Assembly: GCA_002839375.1 (NCBI GenBank)
Contig: PGXY01000003.1
Span: forward strand, 591,863-655,862
Origin: Spirochaetae bacterium HGW-Spirochaetae-1
GTDB taxonomy: Bacteria; Spirochaetota; UBA4802; UBA5550
Length of the DNA stretch: 64,000 nt
Direction of reading: 5' to 3'
Shown: positions 27,590 through 37,684 of the stretch, piece after piece
How the letters are laid out: each line of letters opens with the position of its first letter
Numbering within the stretch: position 1 is the stretch's first letter
Notes under the pieces: model-generated
The model's input: only the letters and a program-made list of their open reading frames with translations
Databases searched by the model: none
Told to the model about the DNA's origin: nothing
Program-made: the position numbers and the translations under genes

Positions 27590-30500
27590 TTACTGTCGCA
27601 TATCCTCGCGGTAATAATCAATGCTATATGGTACGTTTTCATCGATAATAGGCTCCGACTTGGACTGCCGGTTAATCGATCGAGCCAGGTTTACCCGGGC
27701 ATACTCATTCTCAATTTCAAGCCTCTTGGCGTAATCAATGGCCTTCCAATAGCTCAGGCTGCTTCTTGAATCGTCTCCCTGCAGTTGATAAATGGCTCCC
27801 AGGTTGTTATACGCCGATGCCAGGGACTGGAAGAGCCTCACATGTTCACTATTGCCAAGATCGGCCATCCTGATATTTTCCGCCTCGTATTCGGCGACAC
27901 TGATAAGCTTCAGATATTCCCCTTTTGCCGCCTCATAGTTACCCAGATGGTAAAAGGAATTACCCAGGGCGTACATGAGTTCCGGTCTTCGCACGAAATC
28001 CTCATACAGGAAGAGCCACTGATCAAGGGATTTCCGGTACTGACGATTCAGATAGTAAATCCTCCCCAGATTATAATGAACCTCCGGAGAGGAATAATTC
28101 TCTGAAATGGACAATTCATATTTTTCCCTGGCCACATTGTAATTGGCCATCTTCTCCACATCCTCTTCTATCAGTTCATCCTCAAGACTCCCATAACGGT
28201 ATTTCACCTTATCAAAGAAATAATAGAAGATATTACCCAGCAGGGCATATGTCTCTCCCAGCTGTTCCGTTTCTTTATAGAAATCATCCTGGGTAAACTC
28301 CGGCGGATTGCCGGAAGCCCGGATTGCCCTGTTCAGATACTCATAGGCCTCTACGGGCTGTTTTATCTCATAGAAGTGACGGCCCATAAGATGGAGGGCG
28401 CCGAAATAATTCGGTGTCCCCTTTACAGCCCTGTCGAGAAACAGCTTGGCCAACTTCTGGTTATTCTGCATCCGGGCAAACTTGGCTCTCATGAGCAGCA
28501 GAGGAGGATAGTCGGGATCCCTTGAATTAAGGGCGGAAAGAACCGATTCCACGGCCGGATACGTATTATCATCGACGTCACGAAGGCGGGGAGACTGGAC
28601 ACCATAATCCACCCGCACGTTAAAACTGTCGGATTTGCTTTTACTCATGTAATAATAAGCCATCTTGGCCAGAAGCGGCGGCGGAAGCTTATTGAGTATT
28701 TTCAGGTCCTGCACCTCGCGGTGGGTCGATGCCACAAGGTCATAGGCATCACGTTCTATATAAAGATTCAGTAGTCCGGAAAAACCCACCACCGATTTCC
28801 TGTCCACCTTCAGTATATCCAGATAGTACTTACGTGCCTTCACATACTGTCCCTGATAAAAATAGGCGTTGCCGATACCCTGCATGGCCGCAACATTTTC
28901 CGGGTCGAGAAGAAGGGAGCGTTTGTAGAAATTTATTGATACATCGAGCTGCGGCCATACCCGGTTTTTCCAGGTCTCTTTCGGATAGTAGTTTTTTTCA
29001 ACCTCGGACTGGATGCCGGAATAAAATTCGGCGGGTATACGGGCATAAAAATATCCCAGTTGGTTCAGGGTATCGATATTCTGCGGATCGATCTTATATG
29101 ACTTGTTGAATTTATCAAAGGCCCTGTTGTATTCCTTCTTCTGCTGATAGGCCCTTCCGTATTCATTAAATCCGTAAATGTAATTCTCCGCATAATTTTC
29201 TTCCACGTACCTGGCCAGCTCTTCAGCCTTCTCGTAATCCCTGGGCTTGGCGGCATAATCACCGGCCTGGAGAATCAGGGCCACGCCTTCCTTAATCTTG
29301 GTCTTGGCCATAACGGGTTTATATATGAACTGATAGCTGAGAATGGTCACAACAAAAGCGGCGGCTGCAGCAATACCGAACACCCTCGTGAATTTGAGAA
29401 GCCTTTTCTGCCGTTCACGTCCTTCCCTGGTATACTCGGGACGTGCGTGAATGACCTTCCGGCCGCTCACCTCCTCGGCAGTCGATATGGACCTCCCCAG
29501 TTTCTTTTCCAGGAACTGCTGTATGACCTTCTCGGAACGGCCTTCCAGGATCATGTCCACAAGCTTGCGTATCTGACCCGGAGGAATGAGATCATTTATA
29601 ACCGTGTCCTTTATGGCGGAACGCATGCCAGGACTGAACAGAATGATGGCCTTCTTGAGTTTTTTCAGTTCCTTCTCGGTTAGCTCCAGGGTTTCTTCAC
29701 CCGTATCGGCATAACCTCTTCCCCGTTCCTCTTCCGCCTCCTCAAGCGGCTCAATGGCAAGATCCCCGGAATCATCGGCATATTGGGATTTCCGCGAACC
29801 TGATTCATCATCGATGGGTTCAATGTCAATGTCGTCCACGTCGGCAAAACTTTTCCTGTCAGGCGCGGAACTGATGATGGGCTCTTCCCCGATATCACCC
29901 GAGGTAAAATCATCTATTTCTTCCGGTACTTCCTCAAATTCCTCTATGCCGGGCATTTCGCGCGAGGATAATTCTTCTCCCCCCTCGAACCCGGCCTCCA
30001 TATCACCCAGGTCGATATCGGGAATATCCGTATCTGCGGCCTCGGCCATTTCCGGGGCCTCCTCCAGGGAAAGATCGGAGAGATCGGGGATATCCGTATC
30101 AATTTCCTTGTCAATCCTTGCTGCAGCATGCAGCTCCGGCGGCTCTTCCAGGGATGGCAGCTCATCCATATCAATATCAGAAATATCTCCGTCGGAGAAT
30201 TCTTCGACAGGGGCTTCCTCTTCCCAGGCCTCCTCGGCAGGTTCGCCCACCAGATCCTGTTCGGCCAGTTCCTGGATGTCAAGGGATTCCGGTTCTTCCG
30301 CCGTAAGCGCGTTGAGTTCATCGAGAGGAGAAGACTTTCTTTTACGGCCTGCAGGAATTTCCGCGGCCTTTTCAAATTCCGTTTCGTCAAAACTGACAGG
30401 TTCTTCTCCGGGGAAACCCTCTTCCATGGTCTCCGGTTCTTCCACCAGGTCCGTTGTTATGTCTTCAATGAAATCATCTTCATCGACACGGGGCTCCCGG

Positions 30501-30958
30501 ACCTCCTCAATCAGGTCCGAGATATCCTCCATTTCGGCAGCCCCGCCGCGATCAAGGTCATCATCGGAAATTTCAGCCAGGTCCAGATCATCACCGGAAA
30601 AAACTTCTTCCACGGCGCTATCATCCTGGGAAACCTCCGACAGGTCTTCCATGGGTATTTCAGTTATATCGAGATCATCGTCAAAACGCTCGGCCTTCGG
30701 GGCCTTTCGCCCGTCGGTGGAAAAATCATCCAGTGCAGTGGAGGGAAGATCAAGGTCATCGGGCTCGCCCATATATGAATCTTCCGATTCTTCAAAATCT
30801 GGCGACGGCAGGGGAACAACCCTCGGCGGCGAGGCAACTACTTCACCGGCCTCATGAGGGCCATAGATATAGCCTTCAATCACATCAACGATGCGGCCGA
30901 TTTCATTCAGCTCGTCCGGCGTATATACCGGAGCCTGCCTTTGTTCCGATTCACCCAT
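27590..30958 (-). CDS. Giant acidic TPR membrane protein, FlcA-like (periplasmic flagellar collar candidate)
   Basis: This 1122-residue protein has a very acidic, low-complexity N-terminal half (residues 40-430, runs of E, D, S and P), a conserved cytoplasmic segment (about 430-500) with a short amphipathic motif, one transmembrane helix (about 525-550), and a periplasmic C-terminal half of about ten TPR repeats. The opening PVYTPDELNEIGRIVDVIEGYIYG, in outline, and the topology resemble spirochaete FlcA-type collar proteins that scaffold the stator around periplasmic flagella. That identity is inferred from family memory, not a search. The flagellin gene is 7 kb away. The ORF is unusually long with no frameshift. 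Confidence 0.65.
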   Translation of the reverse strand: MGESEQRQAPVYTPDELNEIGRIVDVIEGYIYGPHEAGEVVASPPRVVPLPSPDFEESEDSYMGEPDDLDLPSTALDDFSTDGRKAPKAERFDDDLDITEIPMEDLSEVSQDDSAVEEVFSGDDLDLAEISDDDLDRGGAAEMEDISDLIEEVREPRVDEDDFIEDITTDLVEEPETMEEGFPGEEPVSFDETEFEKAAEIPAGRKRKSSPLDELNALTAEEPESLDIQELAEQDLVGEPAEEAWEEEAPVEEFSDGDISDIDMDELPSLEEPPELHAAARIDKEIDTDIPDLSDLSLEEAPEMAEAADTDIPDIDLGDMEAGFEGGEELSSREMPGIEEFEEVPEEIDDFTSGDIGEEPIISSAPDRKSFADVDDIDIEPIDDESGSRKSQYADDSGDLAIEPLEEAEEERGRGYADTGEETLELTEKELKKLKKAIILFSPGMRSAIKDTVINDLIPPGQIRKLVDMILEGRSEKVIQQFLEKKLGRSISTAEEVSGRKVIHARPEYTREGRERQKRLLKFTRVFGIAAAAAFVVTILSYQFIYKPVMAKTKIKEGVALILQAGDYAAKPRDYEKAEELARYVEENYAENYIYGFNEYGRAYQQKKEYNRAFDKFNKSYKIDPQNIDTLNQLGYFYARIPAEFYSGIQSEVEKNYYPKETWKNRVWPQLDVSINFYKRSLLLDPENVAAMQGIGNAYFYQGQYVKARKYYLDILKVDRKSVVGFSGLLNLYIERDAYDLVASTHREVQDLKILNKLPPPLLAKMAYYYMSKSKSDSFNVRVDYGVQSPRLRDVDDNTYPAVESVLSALNSRDPDYPPLLLMRAKFARMQNNQKLAKLFLDRAVKGTPNYFGALHLMGRHFYEIKQPVEAYEYLNRAIRASGNPPEFTQDDFYKETEQLGETYALLGNIFYYFFDKVKYRYGSLEDELIEEDVEKMANYNVAREKYELSISENYSSPEVHYNLGRIYYLNRQYRKSLDQWLFLYEDFVRRPELMYALGNSFYHLGNYEAAKGEYLKLISVAEYEAENIRMADLGNSEHVRLFQSLASAYNNLGAIYQLQGDDSRSSLSYWKAIDYAKRLEIENEYARVNLARSINRQSKSEPIIDENVPYSIDYYREDMRQ

Positions 30959-31449
30959 TTACCATTACCTGATATATAAATTCTGCTGCATAATCCACTT
31001 AATCTCCGAACCGATGGTCAGACCGGCCATGAAAACCCCTGCCGAATGTCTTCCCGGTAAAACAGGAGACATAATGCAGAATTGACTTTATTATCGGAAA
31101 AATCAATTAATTTTTTCCGTATTTGCTCCCAATGATCACTTTTAACCGGTACACACAGTAAATTATCTTAAAACCAGCAATCCCTGGCGGTTTCAAATAA
31201 AAGTATATCCCATGATTAATTGCACTTAATATTTTCCCTTCAATTATCGACAAAATTACTATAAGAATGAACAAGTAAAAGAAATAAGCCATTTTGTAAT
31301 ACAGGATTATGCAATTCATCGATTGATTTCATGATATAGACTTGTTCAGCCGATATTAATGAAAGATAACACAGGGCATACAGGGATTGTAGCCCCTGAT
31401 ACATATTATGAAAAAAACAAAGTATAACTTGTTAAATAAAAGGATGTAT
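30959..31449. other. AT-rich intergenic region, about 490 bp
   Basis: No convincing gene. A 70-codon reading on the minus strand (31107-31319) lacks an RBS and looks like noise. The region separates the giant TPR gene from the divergent CBM48 gene. A GCCGATAT element at 31349-31356 resembles a flagellar sigma-28 -10 box, but no matching -35 lies at the right spacing. Confidence 0.5.
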
Positions 31450-32190
31450 ATGACTGCAGGAACACTTAAAAAAATCCCCTTATTATCCATAATTCTGCTC
31501 TTTTCATTCAGCCCTTACCAGAAAGAACTGAAAACTGAATATTATTATAATCTTCAGTATCTGAAAGAATCATCATCTCCCCGTCAGATGACCATGATTG
31601 ATATAGACAACCTGGGCCGGAATAAGCCCACGCTGAACAATGGCACTCTTTTCACCTATAAAAACAGGGAAGTAATGAAGGCAGCCATAGCCGGTAATTT
31701 TTCTTCATGGCAGCCCAGGGCCATGAAACGCAGCAAATTCGGCGTATGGTACTACTTTCTTCCCGGAGAGAACAACGACAGAACCATTTCCTACAAATTC
31801 ATAATAAACGGGATATGGACTCCCGATCCCATGAACCAGATACGGGAAAATGACGGTTCCGGCTCCTATGTTTCCCTGGCAGATCCGGTCACTCCCTTCA
31901 TGTCGAAACAGCTAACCTACCGCGCATTAGGTAAAAACACCATAGAATTCAGGATATACAAGCCGGGAGCGCGTTTTATTTCAATAGTGGGTGATTTTAA
32001 CAACTGGAATCCGGAAAATGATCTTCTGACACAGCACAAAGACGGTGTCTGGCGTCTCACCAAGAGAATACCCCGGGGGACTTACCGCTATAAGTTCATT
32101 GTGGACGGCGAATGGGTTCCCGACCTCTACAATATAAAGTCAGCTTCCGATGATAACGGTGATATCTGTTCGATACTGACCATCGAATAA
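31450..32190 (+). CDS. Secreted protein with two CBM48/AMPK glycogen-binding-like domains
   Basis: A 246-residue exported protein. A signal peptide (KKIPLLSIILLFSFSP) opens it, and two immunoglobulin-like glycogen-binding domains follow: one with AGNFSSWQP and YKFIINGIWTPDP, and one with VGDFNNWNPENDLLT, KRIPRGTYRYKFIVDGEWVPD. Both carry the W-x-P and YKFI-x-DG-W motifs of CBM48/AMPK-beta domains. No catalytic domain is fused. It likely binds alpha-glucan or another polysaccharide outside the cytoplasm. The ATG at 31450 has AAAGG upstream; 31408 is an alternative start. Confidence 0.8.
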   Translation: MTAGTLKKIPLLSIILLFSFSPYQKELKTEYYYNLQYLKESSSPRQMTMIDIDNLGRNKPTLNNGTLFTYKNREVMKAAIAGNFSSWQPRAMKRSKFGVWYYFLPGENNDRTISYKFIINGIWTPDPMNQIRENDGSGSYVSLADPVTPFMSKQLTYRALGKNTIEFRIYKPGARFISIVGDFNNWNPENDLLTQHKDGVWRLTKRIPRGTYRYKFIVDGEWVPDLYNIKSASDDNGDICSILTIE

Positions 32191-32300
32191 AGACACTGTC
32201 AGCGGTCCATAATTGTTTTTTACTGATAAATAAACTGAAATTTTCATAAAAAATGTTGCATTTTTTCATCATCATTATATGTATGTGATATCAGTAAAAG

Positions 32301-32870
32301 ATGATGTCCATGGAAGATACGATTCAAAATAAACTACAAATACAGCAAACCCTGAAGGAAAATATGCCTTCCCTGAAAAATATAGCCCAGTACAAAAATG
32401 ATCCCTTTAAACTGATCGACGACGGATACGAGTTCCTCGACCTGGAGAACTACCAGTTGGCCTTTGAGCTCTTCAGTTTCGGCGCAGCCATTGATAATAC
32501 GGATTGTGAGCTGTTAAACGGGCTGGGGATATCCCTCTGCGAACTGGGGAGGCTGGAAGAAGCGAAGATCATCCTGGAAAGGGCCATCAGGCTCTGTCCC
32601 GACGACGCCATAACCTATGCCAATCTTGCCGGTGTTTACTGGGAGATCGAAAACCACGACATGGCCATTCATTACTACCATAAATCCATCGAGTATGATC
32701 CCAATATCGAAGAGACCTATTACAACCTCATTAACCTTTACATAGAAACGGGCGCCCTCTACATGGCCTTTATTTTCTGCCTGGATTTTCTTCAGAGGTT
32801 TCCCGGCAGCGGCGAAGCCACGGAACTTCTCTCCGATATCATTCTGAACCTGGGTATATCACTCTATTGA
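32301..32870 (+). CDS. TPR-repeat protein
   Basis: A 189-residue soluble protein made of tandem TPR-like helical pairs over about residues 35-170, clearest in LLNGLGISLCELGRLEEAKIILERAIRLCPDDA-like spacing and the YYHKSIEYDPNIEETY segment. No signal peptide is present. TPRs indicate a protein-protein scaffold, but the partner is not evident. The Shine-Dalgarno is weak; three closely spaced ATGs (32301, 32304, 32310) are possible starts. It converges with the lipoprotein gene across one base. Confidence 0.72.
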   Translation: MMSMEDTIQNKLQIQQTLKENMPSLKNIAQYKNDPFKLIDDGYEFLDLENYQLAFELFSFGAAIDNTDCELLNGLGISLCELGRLEEAKIILERAIRLCPDDAITYANLAGVYWEIENHDMAIHYYHKSIEYDPNIEETYYNLINLYIETGALYMAFIFCLDFLQRFPGSGEATELLSDIILNLGISLY

Positions 32871-32871
32871 A

Positions 32872-33363
32872 TTAGTAACCGCTGAATTTCTTCTTCACGT
32901 AATCACCGATCCCGTCATCCCTGTATTCCGACAGGAGCCTGGTCATTTCATCTTCCATATCAATACGCCATTTTCCGTCGACACGGCGCATGGTGAGCGT
33001 TATAGCGCTGCCCACGACATTATCGACGGGGTGTCCGGTGATGACGATCTCACACCGGGCCGTATCGTTTTTTACATCTTCGTGCAGACATTCCCAGGTC
33101 GTATCGGGGCCCACCAGGGCCATGCGGGCCGTCACGGCCTGCTCGGACATATTCCGCTGATCCATGGTCTTGCCGATGACCCTCACCGTTCCGTCCGTAT
33201 AACAGGAAAGAATATCCTTCATGCTTTTAGCGGACTGCATCCTCTGGAGAACCGAGAGAGGACTGGCGTCACCATAGGTCTTCTCCCGGGAGCATGACCA
33301 GGAAAACACGAGACAAAAGGAAAGAAAGATAATGACGGCCTTATTTTCTTTTTCAGATATCAT
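32872..33363 (-). CDS. Small lipoprotein with NTF2-like C-terminal segment
   Basis: A 163-residue exported lipoprotein. The signal peptide ends in LVFSWSC, giving lipidated Cys24 or so. The mature part is polar, with a DILSCYTDGTVRV start and a VDGKWRIDM segment near residue 130 as in NTF2-like/SnoaL-type folds. No catalytic residues are recognised. ATG at 33363 has AAGG 7 nt upstream; GTG at 33366 is an alternative. It is 26 bp beyond the end of the PFK gene and transcribed in the same direction. Confidence 0.7.
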   Translation of the reverse strand: MISEKENKAVIIFLSFCLVFSWSCSREKTYGDASPLSVLQRMQSAKSMKDILSCYTDGTVRVIGKTMDQRNMSEQAVTARMALVGPDTTWECLHEDVKNDTARCEIVITGHPVDNVVGSAITLTMRRVDGKWRIDMEDEMTRLLSEYRDDGIGDYVKKKFSGY

Positions 33364-33391
33364 CACAGAACCTTAACCATACACAAGCACA

Positions 33392-34588
33392 TCAGTCGAA
33401 TATTTTACAGAAGGATAGATTTTCCTTCAGCGAAAAAAGGTCGCTCCCCTGGGGAACATCCCGCAGGCGGGTGAGCATGGTTTCCGGATCTATAAGTTCT
33501 GAAAATGACACGGCCTTCAGATCGAAATTGTCCGAGACCGACACCATGACACCGAACTTGTTTTCGCGGCAGAATTTCGCAGCACCGTATCCCAGCATAC
33601 TCCCCATGACCACGTCAAAGGCCACGGGAGAACCGGACCGTGTCTCATATCCCACCTGCTTGGGTGTCACCTTCACGTCGAGGCCGGTTTTATCGCGGTA
33701 TCTGTCCCTGACATGTTCTGCCAGGACCGAAGATATCTTCGCCTCACGGTAGAGGACATTCCCATGTTTATCCTTCGCCGTTGGTTTCAATTCCTCGGGT
33801 AGCTTATCCACCAGGCCTTCGGAAACGGCGATAACACCAAAGGGATTTTTATCGTTCTCCCTCGCTATAATCACATCGGTAATAATCTCCACGAACTTAT
33901 CCATATCAATCGTGTCGCCCTTGACATCTTCCGCAGATAACATAAGTATGCACTCCGAGGAAATGCCTGCGGCATAGGTGATCCATCCCGCCTTCCTTCC
34001 CATGAGTTCAACGATGAAAAAGCTGTCCGTTGCCTGGGCATCGGCCTTAAGATTGAGCAGTATTTTCTGGGCCGTGTCCACGGCAGTCCAGTAACCGAAG
34101 GTCCAGGGAATTCCATAGTAGTCATTATCAATCGTTTTGGGAATATGGATGACGGGAAGTCCCATGAGCCAGAGAAAATTAGCGGTCTTCAGGGTATCAT
34201 CACCGCCGATTGAGATGAGGGCGCCTATTTCAAGATAATCCAGCGCGTCGATAATATTTCTGAGACGGGCGTTCTTTACCGGGTCATTCAGGTCTTCCAT
34301 GGTTTTAATATCCTTTCCCGGGTTTGCCCTGGACGTCCGCAGAAAAATACCGGTACGGTTCCTGATCTTCGTTATATCCTCTGTTATATTCCCATAATGG
34401 ACATCCTTCCGCAGTTTCGGATAATTCTTGTTGAAGTCCTGGATGAATTCATATCCCCGCATAATACCGATTACCGGGATATTGTCCCTGATAAATGTCT
34501 CCGCTACCGATGATATAACGGCGTTGGCGCTGGGCGCAGGTCCGCCTGAAAACAGAATGCCGACCTTTTTGTGCTTCGGTGTTGTCAT
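33392..34588 (-). CDS. Pyrophosphate-dependent 6-phosphofructokinase
   Basis: A 398-residue PfkA-family enzyme. The diagnostic GGDDT (128-132) and PKTIDND (150-156) carry the Asp and Lys that mark PPi-dependent rather than ATP-dependent enzymes (which have GGDGS and PGTIDND). MGRKAGW at 196-202 is the usual substrate-binding block. Spirochaetes commonly use PPi-PFK in glycolysis. The N-terminal GILFSGGPAPSANAVI is intact. The gene starts 366 bp from the next coding feature. Confidence 0.9.
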   Translation of the reverse strand: MTTPKHKKVGILFSGGPAPSANAVISSVAETFIRDNIPVIGIMRGYEFIQDFNKNYPKLRKDVHYGNITEDITKIRNRTGIFLRTSRANPGKDIKTMEDLNDPVKNARLRNIIDALDYLEIGALISIGGDDTLKTANFLWLMGLPVIHIPKTIDNDYYGIPWTFGYWTAVDTAQKILLNLKADAQATDSFFIVELMGRKAGWITYAAGISSECILMLSAEDVKGDTIDMDKFVEIITDVIIARENDKNPFGVIAVSEGLVDKLPEELKPTAKDKHGNVLYREAKISSVLAEHVRDRYRDKTGLDVKVTPKQVGYETRSGSPVAFDVVMGSMLGYGAAKFCRENKFGVMVSVSDNFDLKAVSFSELIDPETMLTRLRDVPQGSDLFSLKENLSFCKIFD

Positions 34589-34856
34589 AGCAATCCTTCA
34601 TCTCCTTTTATTATAGTTACTATTCGCTTTTACACCGGAAAGGTGTCAGCATACCCGGGAACGGAAAAAGCCCGGTATACCTCATTAGATACGCCTTGTA
34701 AAGCAAATTTCCTTTGAAAATATATCTATACTTTAAAGCAGAATTACATTCAGGTTAATAAATAAAAAATAATTACACCATGGCATCTTTACCGGGCGAA
34801 CAATTCACGCCCCTTTCATTAATAACACCGGCAAAGAAGAAATTCAAATAAAAAAA
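34589..34856. other. Gene-free stretch upstream of the PPi-PFK gene
   Basis: This stretch carries the PFK promoter region and low-complexity AT-rich sequence. No ORF, tRNA or small-RNA signature is seen. It ends at the PBP1 terminator (34857-34889). Confidence 0.5.
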
Positions 34857-34889
34857 TGGCTCAGTCATAACCATGTCATGACTGAGCCA
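34857..34889 (-). terminator. Rho-independent terminator of the PBP1 gene
   Basis: Two 12-bp arms, TGGCTCAGTCAT (34857-34868) and its complement ATGACTGAGCCA (34878-34889), enclose a 9-nt loop. Read on the minus strand, the stem is followed by a run of six or more U residues (34851-34856 complement). It lies 65 bp downstream of the PBP1 stop codon. Confidence 0.85.
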
Positions 34890-34954
34890 TCACTCATACA
34901 GTTATGGTAAGTTTGTCAATGCTTTTTTACTGCAGAAGAACAACCATACTATCT

Positions 34955-37525
34955 TTATTTTCTTAAGAGATCGTTACCGATATCATCGATGATGGAATCA
35001 CCGGCATTTTTCTTCAGGTTTCTGATGATATTTTCTTTCTGACCCTTGGAAATATTATCACGGGGGCCCTTTACGGGCATGGAGATATCATGATCTATAT
35101 TTGCGCATGTATCGCATTCCTTTTCGGGAACCGTGCCTGATATAAAATACTCCTTGATTACATTCCGGCATGAGGACGATGGAAGAAGCCCGGTCCTTTC
35201 GCACACCTCCTGTTCAATCAGTCCCGCATAGACGGGAAACTCAAGTACCGGTTCATGCTCCATGCCTTCACGCATGTACCTGCCCCAGATAGGAGCAGCC
35301 ACTGATCCGCCTGCCTGGCCGATTCCCAGCGAAAGGCCCATCTTGTCGAATCCCACCCAGAGACCCGTGGTCACCTGGGGCACGAAACCCACGAACCAGG
35401 CATCACGCCAGTTATTGGTAGTGCCGGTTTTACCGCCCGCAGGCCTTCCCGGTGAAGCTGCTCCCCCTGTTCCGCCGGCGATGACACCGCGCAGCATGCT
35501 GATCATGAGCTGGGCTGTCTCTGGTTTGATGATCTGGATAGTGCCGTTCTTTTGTTTCTCCGCGAGAAGCTTTGCCACATCCTCCTCGCGGTTTTCCAGG
35601 GTCTTTCCATCGCGGTCGTTGATATACCTGATGCTGAAGGGAATGACATCTTTACCGCCGTTAGCGATAATGGCATAGGCCCTGGTCAGCTCAAAGGGGG
35701 ACACCTCCAGGGAGCCCAGGGCGATGGAAAAATTCCGCGGTATCCTCTTTTTAGTCTCGCCTGCTTCGATCTTCAGCAAACGTGCATAATACTTCATGAT
35801 ATATTCAATGCCGAGCTTTTCGGCGATCCTGATGGAAACGACATTTATGGACAGAGCCAGGGCCTTGCGCAGCCGCACGAGACCGTAATACTCGCCCTCG
35901 TAGTTTTCCGGCAACCAGTCGCCTCCTTCATTGTCCAGGAACACGATGGGCGAGTCCAGTATGGCCGTGGCCGGTGTGAAATCCCCGCTTTCAAAGGCTG
36001 CGGCATAGAGCAGGGGTTTGATGGCGGAACCGGGCTGACGCCGTGACTGCATGGCGCGATTGAGCTGGTTGATGCTGGTAAATTCACTTCCCCCCACCAG
36101 GGCTTCGATATAACCGTTGTTCTGATTGATGGAAACGATGCACCCCTCGACCTTCTGCAGATTTCTGTCATCGAGATAGGTACCCTTATACTCACCAAAA
36201 AAATCACCAATTTCTTCGATGCCGACAAGATAATTCAGTCCTTCCAGTTCCTCGGCGATTTCATCGCGGAAAACACTGTTTATCTTCTCGTTCTGGCGTG
36301 AGCCCGTCCGCGTGATAGAATTAATGTCAAAAAGATCGGACACAAGACTTACCGTATCATAAAAATTGTCCATGATGTAATCGGCATTTTTAAAGGATAG
36401 CGCCACGGACGTACCCGACTGGTTCTCCAGGCCTTCGGAGAGGGCGCGCTGGGCCACCACCTGCTTTTTCAGATCGAGGGTTGTGTATACCAGGAGCCCC
36501 TTGTTGTACACCGCCTCCTCACCGTAGGTGCTCACGAGCTGGCGGCGGATATACTCGGTAAACCATGGAGCCTTGTCAATACGCGAGCTGAAGGTGTTGA
36601 GCGTGGGAGCAATATCCGCCGTGTATACAAGATAATCGGGCCAGAACTGGAGATAATATTTTTCAGCCTCATCGACGGTGAGAAAACCCATCTCCACCAT
36701 CTTTGCCAGAACAATGCGATGCCGTGCCATGGAGGCCTTGGGATGCCGTATAGGGGAAAGCCTGTTTGGCGATGACGGCAGTGAAGCCAGCAACGCGCAC
36801 TGGGCTGTATTGAGCTCCCACACATGTTTGTTGAAATATATCTGCGCCGCCGATTCCACGCCATAGGCGCCGTGGCCCAGGAATATCTGATTCAGATAGA
36901 GGTTCAGAATCTCATCTTTCGAATAAAAAGCCTCCATCATCAGAGAAATGAAGGCTTCCTTGATTTTCCGGTAGATGCTCCGTTTACGCGAGGTGAGCAG
37001 TATTTTCGAAAGCTGCTGGGTAATGGTGCTGCCGCCCTGCTTGATACCGCCGGCCAGGATGTTGATGAAAAAGGCCCGGACAATACCCTTGATATTTATG
37101 CCGTAGTGTTCATAGAATTCATTGTCTTCAATGGCGATGAAGGCGTGGACAAGGTCCTTCGGTATCTTTTCAAAAGGGACAATCTCCCGTTTCTGCGTAA
37201 AGAGCTCCGAAACGAGTATGTTGTTTTTATCGTAAATTTTAGTCGTTACATTGGGCTGAAAGTTGGCCAGGGCCCTTACGTTCAGGAAATCAACTATCAG
37301 AATTACAAAGAAGGCAATGAAAATACCAGCGATAATCCCGATGACGGCAGTACGGGATTCCCTGCATTTATTAACCAGAAAATCAAAAAAATGGGTAATG
37401 AGTTCATATATAAATTCCAGAACGCCCCTGCCGGCACTGAAATCCCACCCTTTTCGGGGTGATGAAGACTTAGCTGCATCCTTCAGGCTGGACAGCCTGG
37501 TCCTTTTTCCGCTGTATTTTGCCAT
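34955..37525 (-). CDS. pbpA: Bifunctional penicillin-binding protein 1A (GT51 + transpeptidase)
   Basis: An 856-residue class A PBP that polymerises and cross-links peptidoglycan in the periplasm. One N-terminal transmembrane helix spans about residues 60-82. The glycosyltransferase opens with EDNEFYEHYGI (133-143) and QGGSTITQQLSK near 160. The transpeptidase has SxxK in QPGSAIKPLLY (near residue 500), an SIN-type motif and KTGTT near 695. Length and order are typical. GAGG lies 8 nt before the ATG. A strong terminator follows it. Confidence 0.92.
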   Translation of the reverse strand: MAKYSGKRTRLSSLKDAAKSSSPRKGWDFSAGRGVLEFIYELITHFFDFLVNKCRESRTAVIGIIAGIFIAFFVILIVDFLNVRALANFQPNVTTKIYDKNNILVSELFTQKREIVPFEKIPKDLVHAFIAIEDNEFYEHYGINIKGIVRAFFINILAGGIKQGGSTITQQLSKILLTSRKRSIYRKIKEAFISLMMEAFYSKDEILNLYLNQIFLGHGAYGVESAAQIYFNKHVWELNTAQCALLASLPSSPNRLSPIRHPKASMARHRIVLAKMVEMGFLTVDEAEKYYLQFWPDYLVYTADIAPTLNTFSSRIDKAPWFTEYIRRQLVSTYGEEAVYNKGLLVYTTLDLKKQVVAQRALSEGLENQSGTSVALSFKNADYIMDNFYDTVSLVSDLFDINSITRTGSRQNEKINSVFRDEIAEELEGLNYLVGIEEIGDFFGEYKGTYLDDRNLQKVEGCIVSINQNNGYIEALVGGSEFTSINQLNRAMQSRRQPGSAIKPLLYAAAFESGDFTPATAILDSPIVFLDNEGGDWLPENYEGEYYGLVRLRKALALSINVVSIRIAEKLGIEYIMKYYARLLKIEAGETKKRIPRNFSIALGSLEVSPFELTRAYAIIANGGKDVIPFSIRYINDRDGKTLENREEDVAKLLAEKQKNGTIQIIKPETAQLMISMLRGVIAGGTGGAASPGRPAGGKTGTTNNWRDAWFVGFVPQVTTGLWVGFDKMGLSLGIGQAGGSVAAPIWGRYMREGMEHEPVLEFPVYAGLIEQEVCERTGLLPSSSCRNVIKEYFISGTVPEKECDTCANIDHDISMPVKGPRDNISKGQKENIIRNLKKNAGDSIIDDIGNDLLRK

Positions 37526-37684
37526 ACAATAATCCTCTTTAGAGAAGGAACATGCCGGAATGACCCTTCGGATTGCAACAATTAATCGAAGAAAACGTCA
37601 TCTTTCAAGGAATTTTCAAAAAATTAAAAAAAATAGAAAAAAGTAAAATGTATAATATATCTACAAAATAACGCTATATTTATT

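Noticed and set aside
29754-30857. Long plus-strand ORF (367 codons) antisense to the giant TPR gene
   Set aside because: Serine-rich translation is the mirror of the acidic low-complexity sense strand; an artefact of codon bias.
31349-31356. GCCGATAT resembling a flagellar sigma-28 -10 box
   Set aside because: No TAAA -35 at the 15-bp spacing; likely chance in AT-rich DNA.
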